Assembly: GCA_963837365.1 (NCBI GenBank)
Contig: CAWIMW010000002.1
Span: 1-64,000 of the forward strand
Direction: 5' to 3'
Length of the DNA stretch: 64,000 bases
DNA from: CAWBXL01 sp963837365
GTDB taxonomy: Bacteria > Acidobacteriota > Terriglobia > Terriglobales > Acidobacteriaceae
Each line of letters starts with the position of its first letter. Position 1 is the first letter of the stretch. Made by a program: the position numbers and the translations under genes. Under the pieces are notes generated by a model. That model ran no database searches. It had not been told where the DNA came from and saw nothing but the letters and a program-made list of their open reading frames with translations. This document shows, one piece after another, positions 35,301 through 43,794 of this stretch.

Positions 35301-36467
35301 CACGACGCCCCAATCACTCTACACATTATTGATTTCGACCTGACCCCGCCGGTCCCAGGTGGCGTCGGCGTCGACCCAGGAGATAACTCAGGGCCAGTGG
35401 GATTTCAAGTTACTGCGCAAGGAACGTTCCAAGGCACCGTTAATCTTTCTTGCGGCGGTTTGCCTGCTGGAGCAACTTGTAATTTTTCGCCCTCGAATGT
35501 GGTTTCGCCGCTGGCGAGCGCCCCGGTAGCAAGCACACTCACCATTGGCACCGCAAGCAATACCGTCGCAGGCACTTATTCCTTGGTCATTCAAGGCGCA
35601 ACGCTGGGTTCCCCGGATAGGACCCAAGATCTGACGCTCGTCGTGGGCAAACGCGACTACTCGTTGACCATTTCCAATCCAACCCTCACAGGAGTCGTCA
35701 ACACTTCTGCTGTTTTTAACGGCTCCCTCAGCACCAGCAATGGGTACAGCAGCCCGGTCAGCATGGGCTGCGGAACAGCAGCCCCGCCAAACTGTACGAT
35801 TTCCCCCGCCACCATAGTACCCAGCTCCAGCGGAACTGCATTTACCGTCACCGTGGATAGCAATATCGCGCAAAATTACTCTTTCAGCATCATGGCCCAG
35901 GGGAGCGATGTACTCGGAATTGCTCACACCGCTGCTGTAAGTTTCCAATCCATTTTCGATTTCTCGTTTACTGCAACTCCGGATTCGCAGAAAGTGCACG
36001 CTGGACAGTCCGCCAGTTATTCACTCGACATGGTTCCAGATGGGGGGCAATTTATAACCTCGGTCACGCTTTCCTGCTCCGATGTCCCGGCAAAAACCAA
36101 TTGCTCATTTACTCCTCCTCAAGTGGGCGCTGGCGGCGGAGAAACTGGGGTGCAGCTTTCTATCTCAACGACCGCTTCCACGGTGGCAAGTAGTTTGCAC
36201 ACTCGTCCCATGTACGCATTTTGGCTGCCTTGTCTGGCGGTTCTGCTTCTTGGTACAAGGATACGGCCACCCTCAACCCCGAAAATGCTATTAGCGATCG
36301 CACTGTTCGCCGTGCTTCCCCACGCCGGTTGCGGTGGCGGGCTACAAGGGAATAACGGTGGCGGCAACTCGCAGCCTGGGACTACTCCAGGCACCTACAT
36401 CATCACGGTGACGGCCGCTGCTGGAACTGTGACTCACAGCAAGACTGTGACCCTTACAGTGCAATAG
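32379..36467 (+). CDS. Large secreted Asp-box beta-propeller protein with Ig-like repeats
   Basis: The 1362-aa protein has a signal peptide (MPSFKSFIFAVLLFTVAAASG). A beta-propeller follows at about 90-885 with Asp-box-like turns (STNGGSTW, STNGGVSW, VNGGNSW, PSGGVSW), then four bacterial Ig-like domains at about 900-1270 with the NCS/CNFSPS, NCTISPA and NCSFTPP cysteine pattern. It ends in a hydrophobic segment (about 1290-1310) and a Gly/Asn tail with a lone Cys (HAGCGGG). It is probably exported and surface-bound. The propeller type (sortilin/VPS10-like) is often a ligand-binding or glycan-processing scaffold, with no catalytic residues identified. Start M at 32379 is chosen for the signal peptide; the frame extends to 32337 without one. 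Confidence 0.82.
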   Translation: MPSFKSFIFAVLLFTVAAASGQTQKKQTLSRQSQARDAWFQHGRVVSGQTAASLRLHAYQQKLQLRKTRLGAKTQATLSAADVVSQVWQPLGPSPLASDASGFGQQDYGWVSGRATSVVIDRSDPSGNTVYLGGAFGGVWKSSNAADPDSSHVVWTPLIDDQPTLALGAIAIQPQINNPDPSRSVVLVGTGETSSSTDSYYGLGILRSTNGGSTWSLISQDAGGTHSFAGLGFSKIVFSTANPSLAVAAVAGASQGLIDGLANPPTPDLGIYYSTNGGVSWGFASIADAGMTVTPSSVTSVAYNDAAGIFIAAVRSHGFYSSADGSHWERLAAQPGPGLSTAACTPNTSPSCPIYRGELAVVSGRNEMYAWYVDASENDQGIWKTVNGGNSWTQISTSSIDACGDALGGCGTENGAYNLTLSAVANGATATDLYAGAVNLYKCSLNSQSLACNGPNTFLNLTHVFGCSPNFAALAHVHPAQHAIDSLVVNGRSVLYFANDGGAYRALDGYTGLTSGDCGSSNQFDSLNQTLGAMTQFVAFAQHPTDANTLLGGAQGNGSPATAQALVGSGWRNVNSGDGGFSEINPANPPEWFTSNPGVNIQRCALGVECHAQDFEADRVVSSTTLDGDAGPYYTPFILDPQNPGEMIVGTCRVWRGASDGTDFTVLSNNLDTGSGTTCSGNEANLVRSIAAGGPVDTGGLSQVIYAGTDGFGPLVTTTPAAGRVWVSRNTDGGASTWADRTGVINPQHFPISSIAVDPSDANGTTAYAAIMGFHVAHVWMTPSGGVSWFNFTGNLPDAPVNAIVVDPGPDPLSGTIYVGTDIGVFVSSTASPNWVEVGPPAGQNGFLPNVPVTALRIFNTGTTKLLRASTYGRGLWQFGLSTAADFQIAVPRPIQTIFASQTATFNAALTSINSYNRNVSLSCAAGSTPPPATCTVSATTIAPSGNFTISAAGSSGDYSFKLRAVGDPPNSIVHDAPITLHIIDFDLTPPVPGGVGVDPGDNSGPVGFQVTAQGTFQGTVNLSCGGLPAGATCNFSPSNVVSPLASAPVASTLTIGTASNTVAGTYSLVIQGATLGSPDRTQDLTLVVGKRDYSLTISNPTLTGVVNTSAVFNGSLSTSNGYSSPVSMGCGTAAPPNCTISPATIVPSSSGTAFTVTVDSNIAQNYSFSIMAQGSDVLGIAHTAAVSFQSIFDFSFTATPDSQKVHAGQSASYSLDMVPDGGQFITSVTLSCSDVPAKTNCSFTPPQVGAGGGETGVQLSISTTASTVASSLHTRPMYAFWLPCLAVLLLGTRIRPPSTPKMLLAIALFAVLPHAGCGGGLQGNNGGGNSQPGTTPGTYIITVTAAAGTVTHSKTVTLTVQ

Positions 36468-36619
36468 AAACGGCTTGGCCTGAATGACCGATTGCAGGAA
36501 AACTGGCTGGATTCTTCAGATCCCACTTCCCGGTTCTCCGTTCTCGGTGGTTCGTGTCCGGCGAGTTGTCCCTCCCTTGTGTGATAATCCCTATTTCCCA
36601 GCAAGAGGAGAAACACACT

Positions 36620-37444
36620 ATGGGTGTTGATCTATCCGGAAAACGCGCGGCCGTTCTGGGTGCGGGCAAGATGGGTGGAATTCTATTGAAGGCGATGCTC
36701 GAAAAACGCTTGTTTTCGCCAAAATCTACGGTCGCTACGGTGCAACATGAAGAACGCGCCAAAGCATTAAGTAAGCAGTGGCACATCCCTGTGGGCACTG
36801 ACAATAATGCCGCCGTGCGAGGTGCGGACGTAATTTTCCTTTGCGTCAAGCCTCAGGTTGTGGACGACGTCATACAGCAGATCCGCCCCAACGTTTCCAA
36901 GAAGCAGCTGATCATTTCGGTGGCGGCGTCAGTCCGCACCGGAGAAATCGAGAAGGCTTTTGGCACAGATGTTCCCGTCGTCCGCGCCATGCCCAACACC
37001 CCGTGCGCACAGGGCGTCGGCATGACCGCACTCTGTAAGGGGGCGTTTGCTACGGCAAAGCATATGGAGATGGCAGGCGCTCTGTTTGGCGTCGTAGGAA
37101 GGACCGTCGCGGTGGATGAGAAACACATGGATGCGGTCACCGCGCTCTCGGCGAGCGGGCCTGCCTACATCTACATTATTCTCGAGTCACTGGCCGAGGC
37201 TGGCGTAAAAGTCGGATTGCCACGTGATATAGCTACGCTATTGGCGGCACAAACTACACTTGGCGCAGCCACGGTGGTTCTGGAAACCGGGGACCACCCT
37301 GCCCTGTTGAAGGACGCGGTCACTACTCCAGCCGGATGCACGATTGACGGCATTCTCGAGTTAGAAGAAGGAAAGTTGCGGGTGACATTGATTAAAGCAG
37401 TGGTAAAAGCAACCCAGCGCGCCAAAGAATTAGCCAACGGCTAG
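36620..37444 (+). CDS. proC: Pyrroline-5-carboxylate reductase
   Basis: The 274-aa enzyme catalyses the last step of proline synthesis, NAD(P)H-dependent reduction of pyrroline-5-carboxylate. The Rossmann start is LGAGKMGG (13-20). ProC signatures include CVKPQVVDDV, AASVRTGEIE, VVRAMPNTPCAQGVG and the C-terminal dimer helix LKDAVTTPAGCTIDGILELE. Start ATG 36620 has GAGGAG ten bp upstream; a frame open to 36554 is unsupported. Upstream TGTGATAAT (36580-36588) resembles an extended -10 promoter. The gene abuts the convergent TonB frame by four bases. Confidence 0.93.
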   Translation: MGVDLSGKRAAVLGAGKMGGILLKAMLEKRLFSPKSTVATVQHEERAKALSKQWHIPVGTDNNAAVRGADVIFLCVKPQVVDDVIQQIRPNVSKKQLIISVAASVRTGEIEKAFGTDVPVVRAMPNTPCAQGVGMTALCKGAFATAKHMEMAGALFGVVGRTVAVDEKHMDAVTALSASGPAYIYIILESLAEAGVKVGLPRDIATLLAAQTTLGAATVVLETGDHPALLKDAVTTPAGCTIDGILELEEGKLRVTLIKAVVKATQRAKELANG

Positions 37445-38680
37445 GGAAGTTTGAAGTCCACTGTGACTTGCGTTTGGAAACTTAGGGCATGCCCTCTTGG
37501 CGCGTAGGGTCTGAATCGCCATTGCCGGACAGCTTCTGCGGCTGCGCTTGCCAGTTGCGGATCTCCGCTTATGGTACGCAATTCTTGTACTGTTCCCTGT
37601 ACCGTAACATCCACTTGCAGCACCACAGCACCTTGAATTTGTGCCAGTCGCGCCTGCTCGGGATATCGCGGCTCCACTCGCTCAATTACGAGTGATTCTA
37701 CAGCGCTGGGCGGAACTTGCACGGGTACGTTGTGTGCACTGCCTGGCGCTGGTTTCTCTTGAAAAACCAGTTTTCCTTGTTCATAGACCACAAGTCCGCC
37801 GGGAGTTGCTACTGGTGCTTTTGGATTTGCTGCGACTGGCACGGAATTACCGTTCGCCGTCAACGGTGTCAGTACGGTTGGAGAAGAAGTGTCATTTGCA
37901 GGTAGTGCTGTAGGCTGCGCGGAGACCGTTGTCGCTGGTGTTTTATCCTCCTTAACTGTTTTGTTCCAGCCCCTATGCCCCACCATCCATCCCAGTAGCA
38001 GTGCCAACGCCACAATCAGAACTGTCAGCACCAGTATCCAAGGGTCCTTACGTGGGACTGGGATCGTATTGCCATCAAACGCTACGGTTGGTAAAGCAAT
38101 TTCTTGTTTTTCGGCGCGGATTCACCATTGTGTCCATCGTGCGCTGACAAAGAGCCCGTAAAGTCTGGGCGTCATGATCCGTAAAATCAAAAGGACGCGG
38201 AGAAAAAACCTCCAAAATTCCAACAAGCTCGCTTTCCCTGAGCATTGGAACGACAGTGACCGACCGGACGCCCAAACGCCGACAAGCCACCTCATCTACG
38301 CGGGTATCCGTCTCGGTATCATCGCAGCGCTGAATTTCACAGGATTGGATGCACGCGCCGGACAAACCTGAATTCATTGCCAAATGAGATCCTAGATCGG
38401 GAGCATGGTTCCCGGTAGTCGCACGACAAACAAACTTCCCATTGTGCGACAAAGCAATCGCCGCCCCAGCCGCGTTGGTAGCTGAGCATGCCTGAGATAC
38501 GATCTCGTGCAGCACAAGGTCAAGCGCCAGGTCTTCCGAACTTGATCCCGCCCCATGCCGCCCGAGAAGTCTAGTCAGCTCTTGAAAAGAAAACTTTGAG
38601 TTACTCGCCTGAAAAGTTCCAGTTTGGCCATGAAGATCTTTGTGCTCGGATGGATCAGGCAACGTGGGCAAATGAGCCAT
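37441..38680 (-). pseudogene. GAF-TonB fusion protein, split by a frameshift
   Basis: The 5' frame from ATG 38680 encodes a linker and a GAF domain (EIVSQACSATNAAGAAIAL, RSVTVVPMLRESELVGILEVF), ending CQRTMDTM before running off frame at about 38115. The continuing frame reads AEKQEIALPTVAFDGNT, a membrane helix (ILVLTVLIVALALLLGWMVG), a Pro/Ala/Thr linker and a TonB C-terminal domain (VEPRYPEQARLAQIQGAVV, AEAVRQWRFRPY). One base indel around 38110-38120 would restore a ~413-aa protein: cytoplasmic GAF sensor, one helix and periplasmic TonB domain, a combination seen in acidobacteria. The separately readable 196-aa TonB fragment starts at GTG 38031. Confidence 0.78.
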
Positions 38681-38738
38681 GCGCGGATACTTATGGGACC
38701 TGGATCGCCGATTAGAATGGCCGAACCGCTTGCTGATC

Positions 38739-38763
38739 GGCGGCAAATTGCAAATTTGCTGCC
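38739..38763. promoter_or_regulatory. Near-perfect inverted repeat between divergent genes
   Basis: GGCGGCAAATT (38739-38749) pairs with AATTTGCTGCC (38753-38763), 11 bp with one G-T pair and a 3-nt centre, 59 bp upstream of the GAF-TonB start. It could be an operator or a terminator; no T-run follows directly. Confidence 0.4.
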
Positions 38764-38939
38764 TTGAGCGGAGTTTTACTCGAAAGCCAACGCTTGTCAA
38801 TATGAAAACTCACACGAAAGTCCACTATGGGAGTGACTTGGATTATTTAGCGCCCTCCTGGGCGGTCGTGCGTAGTCTTGCATTATCATTGCACCCTGCA
38901 ATCTGAATTTGTTGCAAAAATCATTTCGAGGCCAACTTT

Positions 38940-40166
38940 CTGGACACAACCCATACCGCTTCTCAGCTGTCGCAGAGTGACCGGTGGCATGCGGTCACGG
39001 CTAGTTTCCTGGGTTGGACGCTCGACGCTTTCGATTTCTTTGTCCTCGTCTTCATGTTCGACACCCTGGCTGCTCATTTTCATGTCACGAAGGGTGCGAT
39101 TGTCGCCACTACCGTAGCTACGCTCGCGCTTCGCCCGGTCGGCGCATTGCTGTTCGGCCTTCTTGCCGACCGCTATGGCCGCCGACGCCCCCTGATGGCC
39201 AACGTAATTTTTTTCTCTGTGGTCGAACTGCTCTGTGGCTTTGCACCGAATTACACAGTCTTCCTCGTTTTGCGCGCCATTTACGGCATCGGTATGGGTG
39301 GAGAGTGGGGGGTTGGCGCTTCCCTCGCCATGGAGAGCGTTCCGGCTAGATGGCGCGGTGTCTTTTCCGGTGTGGTCCAGAGTGGCTATTCGATTGGTTA
39401 TCTTCTGGCCGCAGTGGCAGCGCGTTTCGTTTTGCCCGCCTGGGGTTGGCGGGCCATGTTCTGGGTGGGCGGTATTCCCGCTCTGCTGGCCTTCTATATC
39501 CGTTTGCGGGTTAAGGAATCAGAGGCCTGGAAACAACATCGGGCCGCTACTGTCGGTGCCATCGTGCGCACCGCCGGACAGCACTGGAAAATATTCTGCT
39601 ATCTGGTGCTGATGATGACTCTCATGATGTTTCTGTCCCACGGCACCCAAGATTTGTATCCCGACTTCTTGAAGACAGCCCATGGATTCACTCCAGCGGG
39701 GGTTTCGTATACCGCCATTATCTATAACATTGGCGCCGTTCTGGGGGCGGTCTTGTTCGGGTATTTCTCAGAACACCTCGGGCGCCGCCGCGCCATGATC
39801 AGCGCACTGGCGCTGTCCTTGCTGATGATTCCAGCCTGGGCGTTCGGCGTTTCTCCGCTCATGCTGGTCGCGGGCGCGTTTCTGATGCAAGTGGGGGTCC
39901 AGGGCGCCTGGGGAATTATCCCCGCGCATCTGAGTGAGTTGTCCCCGACAGCCGTACGCGGATTAATGCCCGGATTTGCTTATCAGCTTGGGATTCTGTT
40001 TGCCGCGCCCACCAATACGATTGAATTCGCTCTGCGCGACAAACTCGGCTACGGCTGGGCATTGGCAATATTTGAGACTGCCAATATCGTTGTGCTGGCA
40101 GCCATCGTGGCGCTCGGCAAAGAACATAAGGGCAGGGACTTTGTGCCTTCGTCCATGACAGGTTAA
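38940..40166 (+). CDS. MFS transporter of the MHS/sugar-acid type, CTG start
   Basis: The protein has 408 residues if it starts at CTG 38940; ATG 39054 would delete the first helix. The upstream in-frame sequence (SFLGWTLDAFDFFVLVF) is the normal first helix of this MFS branch, so the real start is at or just after 38940. Twelve helices follow with the MFS motif GLLADRYGRRRPLM, RAIYGIGMGGEWGVG and the second motif GYFSEHLGRRRAM. An AGG-type site lies 5-8 bp before CTG, where relatives have ATG (followed by DTTHTASQ). The apparent A-to-C change in the start codon may be a base error. Substrate likely a small carboxylate; not proven. Confidence 0.8.
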   Translation: MDTTHTASQLSQSDRWHAVTASFLGWTLDAFDFFVLVFMFDTLAAHFHVTKGAIVATTVATLALRPVGALLFGLLADRYGRRRPLMANVIFFSVVELLCGFAPNYTVFLVLRAIYGIGMGGEWGVGASLAMESVPARWRGVFSGVVQSGYSIGYLLAAVAARFVLPAWGWRAMFWVGGIPALLAFYIRLRVKESEAWKQHRAATVGAIVRTAGQHWKIFCYLVLMMTLMMFLSHGTQDLYPDFLKTAHGFTPAGVSYTAIIYNIGAVLGAVLFGYFSEHLGRRRAMISALALSLLMIPAWAFGVSPLMLVAGAFLMQVGVQGAWGIIPAHLSELSPTAVRGLMPGFAYQLGILFAAPTNTIEFALRDKLGYGWALAIFETANIVVLAAIVALGKEHKGRDFVPSSMTG

Positions 40167-40214
40167 AGTAATAGCTTGTACCTCTCGCAAAGGTTCGTTT
40201 AGCTGGCATCATTC

Positions 40215-41177
40215 ATGGGCAAACTTAGAGCTTTAGTCACCGGCGGCGCTGGATTTCTAGGGTCCCACTTATGCGACGCTCTATTAGGCGAGGGCTACTC
40301 GGTTATCGCGGTGGACAATTTCATAACCGGCCGTGAATCCAACCTCGAACATCTACACAATGACAACCGTTTTGAATTGTTGAAAAGAGATGTCAGCGAA
40401 CCATTCGATGGTGGCAAGGTGGATTACGTATTCCATTTCGCCAGCCCCGCCAGCCCTATCGACTATATGGTTCACGGTGTGGAAACACTCAAGGCCGGAT
40501 CGCTGGGAACACTCCATGCCCTGGACGTCGCCCGCAAATACGGAGCAAAGTATCTCGTCTCCTCTACCTCGGAATGCTACGGCGACCCTTTGGAGCATCC
40601 ACAAACCGAAACCTATTGGGGACACGTAAACCCCATTGGCCCGCGCTCGGTGTACGACGAAGCCAAACGCTTCAGCGAGGCTCTGACCATGGCGTATCAC
40701 CGCTATTACAAAGTGGATACTCGCATCGCGCGCATCTTCAACACATATGGCCCACGTATGCAGTTGAATGATGGACGGGTCATTCCCAACTTCATGAAGC
40801 AGGCTCTGCGCGGCGAGGAACTGACCGTATATGGCGATGGCGGCCAGACACGCAGTTTTTGCTACGTGTCCGATGAAATTGAAGGTTTTATCCGGCTTTC
40901 CAAAGCACCCGAGCATTTGCCGGTGAACCTAGGGAATCCCCATGAATTCACAATTCTGGAGTGCGCCAATCAGGTAATCGCCGTCACGGACTCGAAGAGC
41001 CGTATTCGGCACGAGCCGCTCCCACCTGATGATCCCAAGCAGAGACGACCAGACATCACCAAGGCAAGAATGCTGTTGGGCTGGGAACCACAGATTGGAT
41101 TGCAAGCCGGATTGCAGCTTTCTCTCGACTATTTCCGGAAAGCGTTGGAAAACGAAGACGGCGCAGCTTGCGCCTAG
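40215..41177 (+). CDS. UDP-glucuronate decarboxylase-like NAD-dependent epimerase/dehydratase
   Basis: The 320-aa SDR has GGAGFLGSHL at 10-19, the UXS-like HFASPASPIDY, catalytic SVYDEAKR (Tyr-x-x-x-Lys) near 147, and ARIFNTYGPRM. This fits UDP-xylose synthase, which turns UDP-glucuronate into UDP-xylose for extracellular polysaccharide; related epimerases cannot be excluded. A Shine-Dalgarno is weak. It stands beside an MFS gene and a PilZ sensor gene, with no clear operon partner. Confidence 0.88.
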   Translation: MGKLRALVTGGAGFLGSHLCDALLGEGYSVIAVDNFITGRESNLEHLHNDNRFELLKRDVSEPFDGGKVDYVFHFASPASPIDYMVHGVETLKAGSLGTLHALDVARKYGAKYLVSSTSECYGDPLEHPQTETYWGHVNPIGPRSVYDEAKRFSEALTMAYHRYYKVDTRIARIFNTYGPRMQLNDGRVIPNFMKQALRGEELTVYGDGGQTRSFCYVSDEIEGFIRLSKAPEHLPVNLGNPHEFTILECANQVIAVTDSKSRIRHEPLPPDDPKQRRPDITKARMLLGWEPQIGLQAGLQLSLDYFRKALENEDGAACA

Positions 41178-41179
41178 CA

Positions 41180-42280
41180 TTACTCCTGCTCGATGGGAAC
41201 CTTCATTTTTTCGGCTTGGCGCGCTAATAATTTCTTTACCTGCTCTTTATCGGCAGGCCCATTCAGCACAAACTCGACACCCATGCCGTAACCCATGTGG
41301 GCGCTGCGGACTTTTCCCTTCAGGCGGACTTTCAAGTGTTCGGTGCGAACGATGATGTCAATCGCCGTACCCGGCGGGAATGGAGAAATAATTTCCACGT
41401 AACAACCACCATGGCTAATATCAATCAGATTGCAATGTTGCGGGACTTTGCTTCCTAGGGCGTACACTTCGGCGCCCATGCTACAGGACAACCGGGATTG
41501 CACACGCCGGTTCCCCGCGGTCTCCAATCCGGGCCCCACCAGCTCAAACGCGGGTGAGGAGGCATCCTCCTGTCCGTCTTGCGGTACAGTACCCGCTTCA
41601 AGCTGGCGAAACAGGTTCTCTCTCAACCAACCATCCAGCACCTGTTGTGAGGCTTTCGGCACCTTCGCGAACTGAAGCCCCACACGCCCGGTAAAGTCTG
41701 TCCAGACTACATCTCCCGCCAACCGCACGGTAGAAGTGTGGTCTGGTAATTTGAAATCGAAATATACTTTGCAACTCGGAGCCAGTGCCCGCTCCGAGCG
41801 AATGGCAACGCCTTCTTCGCTTAGGTCCACCAAATTTGCCGGCACATCTTCGGAAGTGCCATAGGCGATGGAAACAGGGCCGTAGACTGGAACACGTGGC
41901 TTACGGCGGCGTTCGTTGGGGAGCAGCGAGCGCGCAGCGCGCAGACTGTTGCCCACCCGGTCCGCAGAAAGCGGCTTGTACAGAACGAAGCTGACGCCCT
42001 CCGCAAAGATTTCGCGCACGTTGTTGCTGGTATCGGCAATGGCGATAACCAAGGCATTCCGGTTTGCGGCGGAGGACTTTGCCACTGCGACCAATTGCCT
42101 GGCTGCGGCTTCGTTTGCGCAGTCTACTAGAAGGGCATCAAACCGGTCGGTCTTAAACCGGTCCATTGCCTGATGCGGATCGCCGCAGTGTTCCGCCCGG
42201 ATACCCATCTCCCGCAGAATGCGGCTGAGCACCTGCACTGCTTTCGCGTCCGCGCACACCACCAGTGATGTGAGCGCCAT
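41180..42280 (-). CDS. Receiver-PilZ-PilZ protein (c-di-GMP sensing)
   Basis: The 366-aa protein starts at ATG 42280. It has an N-terminal receiver-like domain (about 1-115; ALLVDCA acidic site and the conserved KPL), then two PilZ domains. PilZ1 (about 125-225) has RRRKPR and DLSEEGVAIRSE; PilZ2 (about 260-355) has RVQSR and DISHGGCYVE. The RxxxR and (D/N)xSxxG pair is the c-di-GMP-binding signature. The receiver is probably a dead or degenerate phosphorylation domain since the usual N-terminal acidic pair is not seen. It converges on the UXS-like gene. It may connect c-di-GMP to nearby pilus or polysaccharide functions. Confidence 0.85.
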   Translation of the reverse strand: MALTSLVVCADAKAVQVLSRILREMGIRAEHCGDPHQAMDRFKTDRFDALLVDCANEAAARQLVAVAKSSAANRNALVIAIADTSNNVREIFAEGVSFVLYKPLSADRVGNSLRAARSLLPNERRRKPRVPVYGPVSIAYGTSEDVPANLVDLSEEGVAIRSERALAPSCKVYFDFKLPDHTSTVRLAGDVVWTDFTGRVGLQFAKVPKASQQVLDGWLRENLFRQLEAGTVPQDGQEDASSPAFELVGPGLETAGNRRVQSRLSCSMGAEVYALGSKVPQHCNLIDISHGGCYVEIISPFPPGTAIDIIVRTEHLKVRLKGKVRSAHMGYGMGVEFVLNGPADKEQVKKLLARQAEKMKVPIEQE

Positions 42281-42488
42281 AATTAATGAGCATCGTAGGC
42301 TGCCCCCGGTCACCCGGGCAAGTTACTCCGGTCATTACCGGCAAATCAAAAGCCAGAGTGACTTTCGTCATCTGGAACCAACTTGCGGAAACAGCTATCT
42401 TCCGATTGTAACCAGCAGTGGTTACCCCGTTTGGTGTTGTGGGATTAAAACATCGTCGGTCCCTCGATTCTAACTTCTAGGACTCGCT

Positions 42489-42902
42489 ATGCAGGCACGC
42501 ACAGGCAATTGGATGATGGCGATAGGTGCCATCATTGCGATCATCGGACTCTCTGTTATGCCTGCGGGGTTTGGACCAAATAGTGCCGACCGCAACTTGC
42601 TGGGAGCTGGGGCGACGGTTTTTTCCCTGGGCGCAATTCTGATCGCCCTTGGAATCTATCTAAAAGCGCTCAACCTAAAAATCACTCCCAGGCAAAAACC
42701 GCTTGAGACTTCAACTCCAAGTCGTCCCCTTCGTGGTGCCTGTGATCGCTGTCAAATAGAAATGCCCGTAATTCAGTGTAAAGTCCACCAGCAACATCTA
42801 TGCGGCAAGTGTCTGGCTGAGCACTACGATTTCCGCTCCTGCGTCTATGCCCCCAGTTCACGGCGATTGGCGGCAAAGGCCATGGCAGCCCGAGCGCGGT
42901 AG
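42489..42902 (+). CDS. Small membrane protein with B-box-like zinc finger
   Basis: The 137-aa protein has two membrane helices (about 9-27 and 41-60), a short linker, and a cytoplasmic C-terminal cluster CDRCQIEMPVIQCKVHQQHLC and KCLAEHYD. That gives a CxxC, a C/H pair and a further CxxC-like pair with a final His, as in a B-box-type zinc finger. No known function. AGGA lies 8 bp before ATG 42489. It is followed by 280 bp with no gene before the pseudopilin operon. Confidence 0.75.
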   Translation: MQARTGNWMMAIGAIIAIIGLSVMPAGFGPNSADRNLLGAGATVFSLGAILIALGIYLKALNLKITPRQKPLETSTPSRPLRGACDRCQIEMPVIQCKVHQQHLCGKCLAEHYDFRSCVYAPSSRRLAAKAMAARAR

Positions 42903-43182
42903 CCAGACTGACGCCATTGCCAGCCCTTTCGGGGCGGCCAATTCAAGCGCCAAAATTACCGAAGTTACGTCGTCAAATTACGTTACGGAAGACCGTACCT
43001 TCCCGATGACTTTGGTGTTTTGACGCTACCCATAACCGTCCCTAGGATTAAGTCCGTGGCGAGAGAAAGTTACGGACAGTGCCATTTTGGCCAACGACTT
43101 CCCCTACCTGTGGCGCAAAAAGGTGTCTCGCCGGAGTGACCAGCGAGGGTTCGTTTGTCACCCCTCCCCAGAGGAATTGACC

Positions 43183-43794
43183 ATGTCGGTACACAAAATG
43201 CGCGGGTTCTCCATCGTCGAGTTGTTGATCGTGGTTGTCATCATCATGATCATCCTGGGAGCTACCTTCATACAGATCGGGCCTATGTTAAGAGCGTCTC
43301 AGGCGCAAGCAGCCCTGCAAACCACCCTGGGACAAATGCGCCGAGCCCATGAGTTGGCAGTGGACCAGCGCCAGGTTTACCGCTTGACCTTCACCGGTCC
43401 GCGTACCATCCAGCTCGACAAGGTCACAATTGACCCTGTCACAAAAGCCAAGACTTTCACCTTCCAGTCCAAGATCGACTTGCCCGTACAAACGCAGTTC
43501 ACGGTGGTATCCGGCTTACCGAATACCGCAACCACTGTGCCGGATGGCTATGGCAATGGGACCGTAGCGATCGACTTTGACCGAGATTTTGGAGGCGCGG
43601 GAACGGAGGTCTATTTCCAGCGTGATGGTAGGGCGCTGGACTCCTCGAACCGGGTGAACAACGGTCTTATCTACATGTGTCGGCCCGGCGAATTGAATTC
43701 GTGCATGGCGGTCTCTCTGATTGGTACTACGGGGCGTTCTAAGGGCTGGCGGTTAACGCAAACATCTTTGGGAACCATGAGGTGGATCCAGTGA
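43183..43794 (+). CDS. GspH/FimT-type pseudopilin
   Basis: The 203-aa protein has a prepilin peptidase site KMRG|FSIVELLIVVVII (G-1, F+1, E+5) and one N-terminal helix, followed by a GspH/FimT-like globular domain (RAHELAVDQRQVYRLTF). It is exported and assembled as a minor pilin in a type IV pilus or type II secretion-like machine. The start is ATG 43183 with GAGGAA eight bp upstream; a frame back to 43087 would put a long leader before the cleavage site. First gene of the pseudopilin operon. Confidence 0.88.
   Translation: MSVHKMRGFSIVELLIVVVIIMIILGATFIQIGPMLRASQAQAALQTTLGQMRRAHELAVDQRQVYRLTFTGPRTIQLDKVTIDPVTKAKTFTFQSKIDLPVQTQFTVVSGLPNTATTVPDGYGNGTVAIDFDRDFGGAGTEVYFQRDGRALDSSNRVNNGLIYMCRPGELNSCMAVSLIGTTGRSKGWRLTQTSLGTMRWIQ

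Noticed and set aside
32379..36467. PEP-CTERM substrate for the exosortase
   Set aside because: The C-terminal hydrophobic segment lacks a PEP motif and is followed by about 70 residues of Gly/Asn/Thr-rich tail, not a basic end.
42903..43182. Sigma-54 promoter ahead of the pseudopilin operon
   Set aside because: No TGGCAC-N5-TTGC-like pair was found in the 280-bp spacer.
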